Below are positions 23,716 to 32,745 of a stretch of 64,000 bases of DNA, piece by piece. The stretch covers positions 1-64,000 of the forward strand of contig BOKO01000003.1 in the NCBI GenBank assembly GCA_016861025.1. Reading direction: 5' to 3'. The position numbers and the translations under genes were made by a program. Numbering within the stretch: the first letter of the stretch is position 1; each line of letters begins with the position of its first letter. The notes under the pieces were generated by a model. The model searched no databases and had not been told where the DNA came from. It saw nothing but the letters and a program-made list of their open reading frames with translations. The DNA is from Chloroflexota bacterium (GTDB lineage Bacteria; Chloroflexota; Anaerolineae; Caldilineales; Caldilineaceae).

Positions 23716-26700
23716 ATGTTTGAATCCAGGCCACAAATCCCTCTTTATCGTCGTGTCGTGGTAGCGATGGCGCTGGCAACGGTGCTGCAGATCTGGCTGC
23801 TCGGCGCGCTCGCGAGCCAGGCGCAGCCGTTGGCCACGGCGGCCGGCGGCTGGAGTTTCACCGATGTCGCCCGAGAAGGACAAAACGGCTTCACAGCGCT
23901 TTTTAGCGCCCGCATCGGCGCCAATGGCACACTGGTGGTACAAGGGATGCGCGTCGGCGATGATGCCGGGCCTGGCCTGTACCAGATTCAGGCCGGCGCC
24001 GTCATTACCATTGCCAGGCCTGGCACAGTTCTGTCCGGTACGCTGGGCGTCATCAGTTCGATCAGCGATTTCGCCGTGGACGGTCAGGGGCGCGTGCTGT
24101 TCCTGGCCCGTGTGACCGACGCCGACCCGCCGGTGACGGGCCGGCGCGTCTATCGCTGGGAGCGCGGCGTCATCAGCCGCATGAAACCGGATGAGAGCGG
24201 CTTCGAGCACAATTTGGGCGTGGTCACGAATGCGGGCGAATGGATCGTCAGCCAGTTCATCGGCTCAGGCGGCGTCGGCACCCGCCACTTTTATCTTACT
24301 GACGGGGTGACGCCCACGCTGAGGCTGTCGGCGGCTGAAAACACCGTCTGCGACCCTGACAGCACCAAGATTGAGCGAGCCGTGCCGGGCGATAACCAGG
24401 TCGTGCTCTATGTGGGGTATCAAAAAGTCAGCTCCCCGCCAGGCTCGTGCAACAATGCTAATTACACGGTCAACTGGAAACTAGACGTTTCGGCTGCAGG
24501 CACAGCTACCCAAACCAGGGCGAGCGGCGTCGGTGTCTTTAACACGGCGACCGGGCCAGGCCTGGATGGCGAGGACGTCTTGTTCGGTGGACCGACCTCG
24601 CTGCTCGTGAACGATCAAGGCGCGATCGTCTTTGGGAAAGTGGTGCGGGCAAAGCCCGCCTTCGCCCATCACCAATTGATTAAGGTGGATGGCGGTGGCG
24701 CGCAGGTGCTGTTTGACAGCGACGCCAGCGACTTTACCGGCTCGTTTTCAACTGTAACGTTCGACAGCGCCGGACGCGTGGCTTTGACGGCCCAACTGGA
24801 CAATGGACAGTTTGGCTTATTTGCGGGACCTACACCTGCCGACGCCATTATCTTGACCGGCGACACCCTGTTCGGACAGACGGTCACCAACATCAGTGAG
24901 GTGAGCGGCAGCGCACCGCCGGGCGTCTTTGGCGACAATCGCAGCTTTGTCTTTCGCTATCAACTGAATGATGGAACCGTCGGCATCGCCCTGGCGGCCA
25001 AAGGCGTGACGCGCTGGATCAACCCGGCCGGGGGCCGTTGGGACGTCGCCGCCAACTGGACGCCCGCCGAGGCGCCCGACGCCGCGACGGAAACGCTCTT
25101 CAACCTCGATGCCACCTACACCGTCACGGTCGGCGGGCACAATGTGGGCCGCGTGCGCATTGAGGATGGCTTCGTCGCCTTCGAGGACGCCAACCTGACC
25201 CTGCTCGGCCCGCTGAGCGTCGGCGACGACGCCACCTTCGACCTGGCATCCGGCACGCTCGACACGGGCGAGCTGATCGTTGGCGCGCTGCCCCCCATCG
25301 ATCCGCTCAACCCGCCCACCGCCCACGTGCAGATCTCCAACCCCGGCGCGGTGCTCACCGGCACGACCGCCATCGCCATCGGCCACGCCGCCCCGGGCAG
25401 CATGTTCCTCGACAACGGCGAGATTTACGGCGGCTCGCTGGTCATCGGCGCAAACTTCCCCGGCCATGCGACGCTCAGCGGCGAACAGGCCAGCTGGTTC
25501 AGCGCGGCCGCGACGGCTGTGGGCGACAACTACACCGGCACGTTGAGCATCGAAGGTGGCGCTTTCATGCGCAGCGCGGGCGAAGTGGTGATCGGCCAGG
25601 GGAGCAGCCTGCAAGAGTTCACCGCGCTGGCGCAGGTGCGCAATCTCGGCGCGCCGCTGCCCGACTTTGGCGCCAACTGGGTGGCGCTCGACAACTTCAC
25701 CATCGGCAACTTCTTGCGCGGCGAGCTGGAGATTTCGCACGGCGGCGCGGTGGCCATGGTGGGGGAAGCGGATGACGTCCTGCAGGCCGGCCTGCGCGCC
25801 CATCCCGGCCCCGGTTTCGACGCCTTCATCGGCGTGGACGGCAGCCAGGACAGCGCCGCCATCAACTCCACCCTGACAGTTTTCAACGATGTCCTGTTGG
25901 GCATGGCCGTTGGGGCCGATGTAGGGGTGCACGTCCTCGACGGAGGCCAGTTTAAGGTAGAGGGCGCCGACCTGTTCCTGGGCTTCCTGCCCGGCAGCGC
26001 GACGGTGATGGATGTGACCGGCGTCAATGCGCACGGTGTGCGCGCCCGGCTGAAGGTCAGCGGGCCGGATGGCGACTTCAGCACCGGCCATTGCGCCATC
26101 GGCGAGAGCGGCGCCGCGCAACTGGAGATCTACGACGGCGGAGAGGCAGCGTGCCACACCATCCGCATCGGTGGGCAGGCCGGCAGCGTTGGCTACGTGA
26201 CGGTGGATGGGGCCAACGGCGGCTCATCGCTCACCGCCGACGGCGGCCTGTGCATCGGCGGCGATGCGACCGGGCTGTGCGGTGGTGTGCAAACCGGCTC
26301 GCAGGGCACGCTCGAATTGCGCAACAGCGCCAGCGTTCTGGCCGGGCGCGGCACGCTGGTCGGCGCCGGCGGCAAGATCATCGGCAGCGGCGACATCGCC
26401 GCGGGACCCCTGGGTCTGGTGGTTGAGCCGGGCGGCCAGGTTGATCCCGGCGTGACGGTGCTGGGAGCGCAACGGGCGGCCGCGCCCCAGAGCGTTCAGC
26501 CCGGCGCGCTGACGATCAGCGGCACTGTCGCCATCAGCCCCACCGCCCAGGTCAAGCTCGACATCCTCGGCCTGACCAACCACGACCGCCTGGTTGTCAA
26601 CGGCCATCTGCAGCTGGGCGGCGGCACGCTCATCCTGGCCTTCGGCAACGGCCATGCCCCCCGGCAGGGCGACACCTATGCGTTGTTGACGGCCACCAGC

Positions 26701-26871
26701 GTCACGGGGGCTTTCAGCAACGTCACCATCACCGGCCTCGCCCCTGGCTTTGAGCACGAATTGAACATCGTCAACGGTCAAGTCGTACTGACGGCGCTCA
26801 ACGATGGCGTCCCGACCACGCAGCCGGCCGGCTCGACGATCTATCTGCCGGTCGTGCAGCGCGCGTGGTGA
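23716..26871 (+). CDS. Secreted repeat protein (T5SS/PEP-CTERM-type beta repeats) with YLPVV tail
   Basis: 1051 residues; ATG 23716 starts directly before the signal peptide (RRVVVAMALATVLQIWLLGALASQAQ). Residues ~35-420 form a beta-propeller-like domain with repeats such as DFAVDGQGRVLFLA and SVTFDSAGRVALTA. From ~430 to 960 there are repeats of the kind LxVGDDATFDLASGTLxTGEL, with W(D)xAANWTPAEAPDA at the start, as found in autotransporter and PEP-CTERM-associated proteins. It ends TIYLPVVQRAW. Likely exported and surface-displayed, forming a beta-solenoid. Downstream of a SARP regulator and of two identical 15-bp sites, possible control elements. Function in adhesion or matrix is inference only. 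Confidence 0.75.
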   Translation: MFESRPQIPLYRRVVVAMALATVLQIWLLGALASQAQPLATAAGGWSFTDVAREGQNGFTALFSARIGANGTLVVQGMRVGDDAGPGLYQIQAGAVITIARPGTVLSGTLGVISSISDFAVDGQGRVLFLARVTDADPPVTGRRVYRWERGVISRMKPDESGFEHNLGVVTNAGEWIVSQFIGSGGVGTRHFYLTDGVTPTLRLSAAENTVCDPDSTKIERAVPGDNQVVLYVGYQKVSSPPGSCNNANYTVNWKLDVSAAGTATQTRASGVGVFNTATGPGLDGEDVLFGGPTSLLVNDQGAIVFGKVVRAKPAFAHHQLIKVDGGGAQVLFDSDASDFTGSFSTVTFDSAGRVALTAQLDNGQFGLFAGPTPADAIILTGDTLFGQTVTNISEVSGSAPPGVFGDNRSFVFRYQLNDGTVGIALAAKGVTRWINPAGGRWDVAANWTPAEAPDAATETLFNLDATYTVTVGGHNVGRVRIEDGFVAFEDANLTLLGPLSVGDDATFDLASGTLDTGELIVGALPPIDPLNPPTAHVQISNPGAVLTGTTAIAIGHAAPGSMFLDNGEIYGGSLVIGANFPGHATLSGEQASWFSAAATAVGDNYTGTLSIEGGAFMRSAGEVVIGQGSSLQEFTALAQVRNLGAPLPDFGANWVALDNFTIGNFLRGELEISHGGAVAMVGEADDVLQAGLRAHPGPGFDAFIGVDGSQDSAAINSTLTVFNDVLLGMAVGADVGVHVLDGGQFKVEGADLFLGFLPGSATVMDVTGVNAHGVRARLKVSGPDGDFSTGHCAIGESGAAQLEIYDGGEAACHTIRIGGQAGSVGYVTVDGANGGSSLTADGGLCIGGDATGLCGGVQTGSQGTLELRNSASVLAGRGTLVGAGGKIIGSGDIAAGPLGLVVEPGGQVDPGVTVLGAQRAAAPQSVQPGALTISGTVAISPTAQVKLDILGLTNHDRLVVNGHLQLGGGTLILAFGNGHAPRQGDTYALLTATSVTGAFSNVTITGLAPGFEHELNIVNGQVVLTALNDGVPTTQPAGSTIYLPVVQRAW

Positions 26872-26915
26872 GGGAAGCTGGACTGAGCATTTGTTACAAA
26901 TCTGCGTTCAGGTAA

Positions 26916-27788
26916 TATGCTGCCAGAGACGAACTTCACCGTCTTCGACTACGGGCCGGGCGCGCAACTGCCCCTGACGCACTGATCGCCGGGAAGTGGG
27001 CATTTGCGCCCAAGGAGATCGTGACGGTGGATGGCAACACGGGCGAGGTCAACTTTGCCGTGTGACAGCATTACCTGCTGCGCTTCTTCCACGGCATGGA
27101 AGACCCCGAACCGTTACACATCACCATCACCGACGAGTTGCCAGACCCGCTGGCGCTGGACTATGAGACGCACAACCCGGCCATGAACTTTATCTGCGAC
27201 ATAGACTACCGGCGCTGCACGCGTGGGGGGGTAGAGATTGACCCTGACGGCTACGTCTTCGATGTGACGCAGGGCTTTGACCCCAACAATCCCACGCTGC
27301 ACGCCCTCTCCGGCATCACCGTGACCTGCATGATTTCCGTTCCGCGCTGGGGCGGTTGGGTGCCCTGGCCGGCGCACCTCTACAACAACCAGGTCAACCC
27401 GCAGGTGACCGACGACGACGGCTACTTTGCCTTCTTCACGCCGCCGGGCGATTATTACCTGCAGGTGGAAGGCAAGCCAGGGTATCAATCGTGGCGCAGC
27501 CCGGTGATTCACGTGGTCAACGAGATCGTCCACGTCAATGTGCCGCTTACGCCGTGGACGGACGGGACTGTGGCGCAGGTGACGCTGGACCCAACCGGCC
27601 CCGGTCCGGCGACGCTCACTGTGCCGGTGGGCGGCGTGGTGGAATGGCGCGCGCCGTGGGACAATCAAGCGCCACCAGAGCCGCAGCTGGCGCTGGTGGA
27701 AAATCCCACCGTGCATCTGCTCAGTGCGCGCAACCCGCTGAGCGACACCCTCGGCTTCGACCTATATTTACCCCGTAACGACAATTAG
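26916..27788 (+). pseudogene. Decayed partial duplicate of the 15230-19390 secreted protein gene
   Basis: Near-identical to parts of the 15230 gene but with three large deletions: homology runs from ~17084 to ~17155, jumps to ~17725, runs to ~17935, jumps to ~18665, then continues to ~19240. An early TGA (near 26984) and another in GCCGTGTGACAG at 27062-27064, where the parent has TGG, break the frame. The longest open piece is 27096-27788 and keeps the GDYYLQVEGKPGYQSWRSP domain but ends FDLYLPRNDN, a corrupted YLP tail. No signal peptide, so not functional as a secreted protein. Confidence 0.85.
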
Positions 27789-27861
27789 AAATGCCTCCCA
27801 CAAAGGCGCGCAGCCGCAAAGTTGCAGATAGCGTTCTTTGCGTTCTCCGTGGCTTCTCACT

Positions 27862-29397
27862 TCACTGTGCATCGAGCGCCACTCTGTCTCTGGCGATGAT
27901 TGTCTGCGCCAATGCCGCGCCTGTCCGCACGACGCTCCACCCAGCCAGCGCAATCAGGACAAGTGTTATTTGTCCCAGGTCTGGCTCGAAGCGCAGCAGC
28001 AGAGGCAGCGTGGTTTTGACCTCAGGAAGGCGGATCAGGACGAGATAGGCGACGGTGACAACCTGCACCAGACATGCCGCTACGATGAAAACCAGCCTTG
28101 CCCGCGGCCGCAACAGCCAGAGATTGAGCGCAGTGAAGATCGCAACGATGGCAAGCATCAGCAGGCGCGCATTGCGCTCCACCCAGTCTTCGTGCTGTGG
28201 AAACTGTTTGGCGGGCAGCCCCAACGCCAGCAGTCCCACATTCCAGCCGATGTTGCTCAATGCCGAGTCCGCGGCTGGATCATTCAGGTTCAACAGCAGC
28301 ACGACGCCGAGCTCCTGTTCAGGCACGAGCAGAAGCTGCGCGGCGTAGCCCAGCCAGCGCCCGCTGTGGGTAAGCGCCAGCGGCGCCGATCGCTCGACAT
28401 CGTCGGCAGGCAAGGCATCGGTGAACGGAAAGGTCGTCCACCCCATGGCGTAGCCCACCTCCTCGGTAATCGACACGGCGACGGTGTGCAGCAGTTCCAT
28501 CCCCTGCGGCGAGATAAGCTGCGCATCGGCATAGCGCCCCCCGTTAAGATGCGCCACGAGCCAGTGCGCCAAATCCTCGGCGCTGGCCACCAGCCCGGCG
28601 GATGGCGTGGTTGCCCGCCCAAAGAACATGGCATGATCCTGGCTGCGCACCTGACCGAAATAGGGGTAGTAGCCGCTGCTCACACCATGTCCCTGCGCAT
28701 CCGCCAGCGATGTGAAGGCGTCGTCCATGTCGAGCAGGTCAAAGATGTGACGCTGGACATAGCTTTCGTAGGACTCGCTGGAGACCGTCGCCACCAGCAA
28801 GCCGAGTAGGTCGTAGTTGGTGTTCGAGTACTCGAACTGCACGCCTGGCGCTGCGTTTAATGGCGCTCCGTGCATGGCGCGAACGCTCTGCTCCAGCGCG
28901 TCGTCATACATGTCGTCGTCAAGATTGCGCTCGTATCCACCCAGCTCGGAAAAGCCGCTGGTCTGGGCGAGCAGATGGCGCACGGTGATTTGAGCTGCAG
29001 CCTCCTCATCCGCCAGGCGAAACCAGGGCAGATAGCGCTGCACCGGCGCATCCAACTCCAGCTTGCTGGCCTCCACCAACTGAATGACCGCCGCCGCCGT
29101 GACACTCTTGCTCAGCGATGCGATGTAGAAGGGCGTCTGCGGCGTCACCGGGCGACCATCATCCCCGGCGATGCCGTAGCCTTGCAGATATTCGACCTGA
29201 TCGCCGCGCACAATCCCCACCGCGGCGCCGGGGATGCCAAGTTGCTGCATCTGTTCGATCACATGGGCATCGATAGCAGCGCGCCAGTCATCTACGGGGC
29301 TCTGCGCCAGTTCAGCAGGCGTATTCTGCGCCTGCATGCTGCACGCTGTCACAGCGATCCCTACGATGCAGAAAAGCAGAAACCTCCAGATCACCAT
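27862..29397 (-). CDS. Lipoprotein class C beta-lactamase-like serine hydrolase with C-terminal TM helices
   Basis: 511 residues from the ATG at 29397, preceded by AGGAGGG. An N-terminal lipoprotein signal (FLLFCIVGIAVTAC) puts the lipid cysteine at C19. Catalytic motifs: S94-L-S-K97, Y190-S-N192 and H344-S-G346. About four membrane helices follow from ~385. Same overall plan as the 9215-11083 protein but with a lipobox and without its longer tail. Probably an outside-facing esterase or peptidase. The start overlaps the true end of the upstream acetyltransferase reading frame (29391), showing an ancestral operon. Confidence 0.85.
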   Translation of the reverse strand: MVIWRFLLFCIVGIAVTACSMQAQNTPAELAQSPVDDWRAAIDAHVIEQMQQLGIPGAAVGIVRGDQVEYLQGYGIAGDDGRPVTPQTPFYIASLSKSVTAAAVIQLVEASKLELDAPVQRYLPWFRLADEEAAAQITVRHLLAQTSGFSELGGYERNLDDDMYDDALEQSVRAMHGAPLNAAPGVQFEYSNTNYDLLGLLVATVSSESYESYVQRHIFDLLDMDDAFTSLADAQGHGVSSGYYPYFGQVRSQDHAMFFGRATTPSAGLVASAEDLAHWLVAHLNGGRYADAQLISPQGMELLHTVAVSITEEVGYAMGWTTFPFTDALPADDVERSAPLALTHSGRWLGYAAQLLLVPEQELGVVLLLNLNDPAADSALSNIGWNVGLLALGLPAKQFPQHEDWVERNARLLMLAIVAIFTALNLWLLRPRARLVFIVAACLVQVVTVAYLVLIRLPEVKTTLPLLLRFEPDLGQITLVLIALAGWSVVRTGAALAQTIIARDRVALDAQ

Positions 29398-29940
29398 ATC
29401 CCTCCTCCCTGGCATTCAATCGTCAGCATAGCATCGAGATCCAGAAGTGGCGTGCGGTTCAGGCGCAAAATCATGACTTCTCTTTGCTCCGGCGTAGGAA
29501 TCAGCCCGTGCTCGCTCCGCCCGGCGAGCGCACCCCCGCCAGAGTTTCCAGCCTAACCGTGTGTAGAATGTCGGCTGGTCGGTCTCCAGACAGGCAATCT
29601 CATAATCGGCTATGTTCTGTGCCAACAGTTGCATGACAGTGCTGCCATATCCACACCCTTGGTAGGCTGGTAAGGTCGCCACTGCATCGACATAAGCCGT
29701 TTTCAGAATTGGCTGACCTTCAGGCTGCAGCCAGCGTGTCGTCACGACAGCATGGCTCACTAATTCACCTTCTCGGTAGGCCAGAAAATGGCGTCCGCCT
29801 GCAGGAATGTAAGAGAAGAGGTGATGAAAATCGTCTTCTTCATGGGCAGCGATACAGACCCGAATAATGGCCGAACGGGTTTCTGTGTTCAAGGCCTCGG
29901 TTAGGGCAAACGTGACGCTCAGTGCTGAATCTCCGCTCAT
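29391..29940 (-). pseudogene. Frameshifted AAC(2')-I-like GNAT acetyltransferase
   Basis: Starts at ATG 29940 (AGGAAG just upstream). The first ~130 residues are an intact GNAT domain resembling aminoglycoside 2'-N-acetyltransferases: GGRHFLAYREGELVSHAVV, AYVDAVATLPAYQGCGYGS (acetyl-CoA loop) and FYTRLGWKLWRG. Right after WKLWRG the frame leaves the family and stops at 29416. Removing one base from the C5 run at 29533-29537 restores a 43-codon family-like tail (LIPTPEQREVMILRLNRTP) that ends at a TGA at 29391-29393 overlapping the next ATG. So one base is extra in a homopolymer: a real frameshift or a sequencing error. Confidence 0.8.
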
Positions 29941-29948
29941 CTTCCTGC

Positions 29949-30869
29949 TCAGTTTTTCTGATGCAGTGCGGCGCTGATTGTGCCGGACTGGCAGACCGTG
30001 CGCACGGCGTCGGCCACGGCGTCGGCGCGTAGAATGGGCAGGTCGCTGTGGTCGCAGCCTTCGACGATACGATGTTCGCCGCAAGTGGAGAGGCTGGCCT
30101 GCTCCTCGCGCAGGGCAGGCATCGCCCGCTTCATTGGCGTCTGCTTGCCAGTCACCCAGGAACCTGCACTGAGCACCACCAAGGGCAGATCGCCAAGGCT
30201 GCCGGGCGGACTGACGGCGCTGCGAAAACTCTCATCGCTGACTTCGGCCTCGCGCAGCGCAGCGGTGTAATCCTGGCTTTGTCTGGTCATAGCGATCAGC
30301 GCCGCGCGCAGTTCAGGTGGGAATTGCTTGATCTGCGGAAAGACACCGCGCGCCAGCAGCGGAGCAAAGGGGTTGAGGATGCCCCACCTGCTCAACGTAG
30401 CGACGACGCGCATCCCCTGCGTCATCGACTTGCTCGACGGGATGCCCGGGACGCGCTGGAACATCTCCGGGTGCGAAGGATCGACGAGCACTAGCCCCGC
30501 CACTTCGGCGGGATGGTGCAGCGCGTACCAGGTCATGTTGATGGCGCCAAACGAATGGCCGACCAGCACATACGGGAGCGCAATCTCAGATTTTTGCAGC
30601 AGCAGGCGTAGTTCCTGCACGATCTGCGCGCTGGTGCGGGGCAAGTGGTCGGGCGCCGGGTCGCTGCTGCCGTAGCCAGCGCGGTCGAAAGCGCAGGCCG
30701 TCGTGAACGCACCCACGGCGGGCAGCACACGCGCCCAGAGTAATGACGTCACACCCAGCCCGGTGTCGAAGATCGCGGGCGGCGCGCCTTGCCCGGTGCG
30801 GTGCAGGTTGAGCGAATAGCCGCCAATGTCGATGCGTTCGCCGGTTGAAAAATCGGCAAGCGTGGTCAT
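29949..30869 (-). CDS. Alpha/beta hydrolase
   Basis: 306 residues of the alpha/beta hydrolase fold: FDTGLGVTSLLW (oxyanion region), FDRAGYGSSDP, nucleophile elbow GHSFG with S106, and a late GCDHSDLP histidine. No signal peptide, so cytoplasmic. Starts 4 bp inside the end of the response regulator gene (ATGA at 30866-30869), so the two are co-translated. The acetyltransferase follows 8 bp after its stop. Could be an esterase, lactonase or haloperoxidase-like enzyme; the substrate cannot be read. Confidence 0.85.
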   Translation of the reverse strand: MTTLADFSTGERIDIGGYSLNLHRTGQGAPPAIFDTGLGVTSLLWARVLPAVGAFTTACAFDRAGYGSSDPAPDHLPRTSAQIVQELRLLLQKSEIALPYVLVGHSFGAINMTWYALHHPAEVAGLVLVDPSHPEMFQRVPGIPSSKSMTQGMRVVATLSRWGILNPFAPLLARGVFPQIKQFPPELRAALIAMTRQSQDYTAALREAEVSDESFRSAVSPPGSLGDLPLVVLSAGSWVTGKQTPMKRAMPALREEQASLSTCGEHRIVEGCDHSDLPILRADAVADAVRTVCQSGTISAALHQKN

Positions 30870-31525
30870 GGCTCTCCTCCCAGCCCCGCCTGCCGCGCCT
30901 TGTCGATGGCCTGGGCACGCGTGGCGACTTGCAGCTTGTTGAAGATGTTCGACACGTGGTTGCGAATCGTCTTGTCGCCGATGCCAAGCTGCTGCGCGAT
31001 CTCAGGATTGGTGTAGTGCCGCGCTATCATTTCTAGAATCTCGCGTTCGCGTTCGCTCAATTCGGGCAGCGGCTGCTTGGCGCCGGCTGGCTGCGCTTTG
31101 GCAAAGAAGTGCGTAATGCGCGTGGCGATGGCCGGCCCAAAGAGCACCTGCCCCTGCGCCACCGCGCGGATCGCCTGCAGCAGCTCCTGGTGGTTGGCCC
31201 CCTTGAGCACATAGCCACGCGCACCGGCGCGCATCGCCGCAAAGATCGACGCGTCGTCCTCCAACATCGTCACCATGATGACGTTGGCGGTGGGATGTGT
31301 GCGCAGGGTGCGCCGCATCGCCTCGATGCCGCTGACGCCTGGCATATTGATGTCCATGAGCACGACGTCGGGTTGCAGCGCTTCGATCTGGCTCAGCGCC
31401 TCTTCACCGGTGGCGGCCTCGCCCACGCAAGTAATGTCAGCGGTGGCGGAAATCAGCGCGCGCAGCCCCTCGCGAAAGAGCGCGTGGTCGTCGGCGATGA
31501 AAAGGCGGATCGGTTCGTTGTGCAT
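30866..31525 (-). CDS. NarL/FixJ-family response regulator
   Basis: 219 residues. Receiver domain (1-120) with acidic pair D12-D13, phosphoacceptor D58 (VVLMDINMP), T/S switch in MVTMLEDD and K108 in GYVLKG. The C-terminus carries a LuxR-type HTH: LSEREREILEMIARHYTNPE, IAQQLGIGDKTIRNHVSNIF. It should bind DNA when phosphorylated. No kinase adjoins it. The HisKA_3 kinase at 40075-42192 has the partner type expected for NarL regulators and could be its cognate, but this is inference. First gene of a four-gene minus operon. Confidence 0.92.
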   Translation of the reverse strand: MHNEPIRLFIADDHALFREGLRALISATADITCVGEAATGEEALSQIEALQPDVVLMDINMPGVSGIEAMRRTLRTHPTANVIMVTMLEDDASIFAAMRAGARGYVLKGANHQELLQAIRAVAQGQVLFGPAIATRITHFFAKAQPAGAKQPLPELSEREREILEMIARHYTNPEIAQQLGIGDKTIRNHVSNIFNKLQVATRAQAIDKARQAGLGGEP

Positions 31526-31540
31526 TGTCTTTGAGAAACC

Positions 31541-31569
31541 TTGTTCTGCTCGCTGATCAACGGTACAAT
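31541..31569 (+). promoter_or_regulatory. Promoter for the Phd-type antitoxin gene
   Basis: TTGTTC at 31541-31546, 17-bp spacer, TACAAT at 31564-31569. About 50 nt upstream of ATG 31624, on the strand opposite to the response regulator. Confidence 0.4.
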
Positions 31570-31623
31570 AGGGTTGATCGCATAGTAAACGATGACATCG
31601 GAGTGTGTATTACCCTGACAATT

Positions 31624-31878
31624 ATGCCTGAAGTTGTGCCCATCTCGCAGCTACGTGATAAACACAAGGAGATATTGCGACAGATTGCTGACGGGCCGAT
31701 TTTGCTGGCGCAACACAACAAGCCTGCCGCAGTCCTGGTTTCTGTCGACGACTGGAATGCAAGAGAAAGACAACTTGAACTTCTCGAAGCTCGCCTCAAA
31801 TATCTGGAGATGAAGCGGGAGTTTACAGAGAATCCGCCAAATCTGATCTCGTTTGACCAAATCGAAGAAAGCCTATAG
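31624..31878 (+). CDS. Phd/YefM-type antitoxin, no toxin visible
   Basis: 84 residues: MPEVVPISQLRDKHKEILRQ, then GPILLAQHNKPAAVLVSVDD, the Phd/YefM DNA-binding fold, and a charged C-terminal helix. ATG 31624 chosen as the family start. A toxin gene would be expected directly after, but the 140 bp to the next (minus) gene hold no RelE/ParE or Doc-like ORF; a 33-codon open stretch after it has no recognisable motif. So it is an orphan antitoxin or a remnant of a pair. Confidence 0.75.
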   Translation: MPEVVPISQLRDKHKEILRQIADGPILLAQHNKPAAVLVSVDDWNARERQLELLEARLKYLEMKREFTENPPNLISFDQIEESL

Positions 31879-32018
31879 GCGCGCACGTGAAGTACTGGAC
31901 ATGGCAAATCCCCGAGATGCATCAGACGAACGAACGCTTCTGCTCATCTCAATCGAGCGCACGTAAGAAGGATTGTATCTCGAATCCTGTTTCTGGCAAG
32001 GCGCGGAAATTGGCTGCC

Positions 32019-32663
32019 TCAGTCTGCGGTAACCGCTTCGGCTGAACGCACCGAAGCATGACCAGCAAGCATGCGCCAGCCGATCGGCGCCAGAGCAGCG
32101 AAGTAGAGCACGCAGCCCAGCGGGTACATGATGTTGACCTGCCACCAGGCAATCGATTCATCCCCACCTTGCCCCATGACAAAGACGATGGGGGCCAGGA
32201 TCAGCAGAATGGCCGTCCAACGCGGCAACCCTCCTTTGATCAAAAAACCAATCCCTAACAGAATCGTGGTCAATAAGCCCAAGCCCATCCAGAGAACTAA
32301 AACCAGTTGCCCCGGCGGTTGCAGACTAAATAGGCCGATATCCACACCGATCTGATCCAACCCCGCCTGGATGATGCGGACAGAAGCCGGTACGATACCA
32401 AGCCCGATGCCCAACCCGGTGATGGTGCAGATCAGACCAAACACAGGCGCGCGTTCGCCCATCAGTGCCGCCAGGTGCAAATAAAGCGGCACGAAGAGCA
32501 GCATAGCCAGCACCATGAACACACCTTCCACCCAACTGCTGACACCGTGAGAACTCATGCCGATGCCGAGCACAAAGGCGGCTGCGCCCATCACGAGCAG
32601 CAGCGGGCCTACGATAAAGGCAATCCCCAACAACTTATGCTGTAGTCGCTCGAAACGAGACAT
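32019..32663 (-). CDS. Integral membrane protein of unknown function
   Basis: 214 residues with about six or seven membrane helices (for example LLGIAFIVGPLLLVMGAAAF and LVLVLWMGLGLLTTILLGIG). Good ribosome site CAGGAGAAG before ATG 32663. No catalytic motif or transporter signature recognised. DUF4386-like proteins have a similar look, but I would not assert it. Monocistronic: an 80-bp gap separates it from the large peptidase gene upstream. Confidence 0.7.
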   Translation of the reverse strand: MSRFERLQHKLLGIAFIVGPLLLVMGAAAFVLGIGMSSHGVSSWVEGVFMVLAMLLFVPLYLHLAALMGERAPVFGLICTITGLGIGLGIVPASVRIIQAGLDQIGVDIGLFSLQPPGQLVLVLWMGLGLLTTILLGIGFLIKGGLPRWTAILLILAPIVFVMGQGGDESIAWWQVNIMYPLGCVLYFAALAPIGWRMLAGHASVRSAEAVTAD

Positions 32664-32745
32664 GATCTTCTCCTGTTGTGAAAAACGATCTGTGTAGACG
32701 GATTCGCACTTCGACCGGCGTCATTGGCCGTCCGCTGAATGGCAA

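Noticed and set aside
24817..26157. 446-codon minus-strand frame
   Set aside because: Antisense of the secreted repeat protein; no signal peptide, motif or start.
27838..28809. 323-codon open frame on the plus strand
   Set aside because: It is opposite the lipoprotein hydrolase (27862-29397), whose catalytic motifs are intact; the plus frame has low-complexity Gln/Arg/His composition of a shadow.
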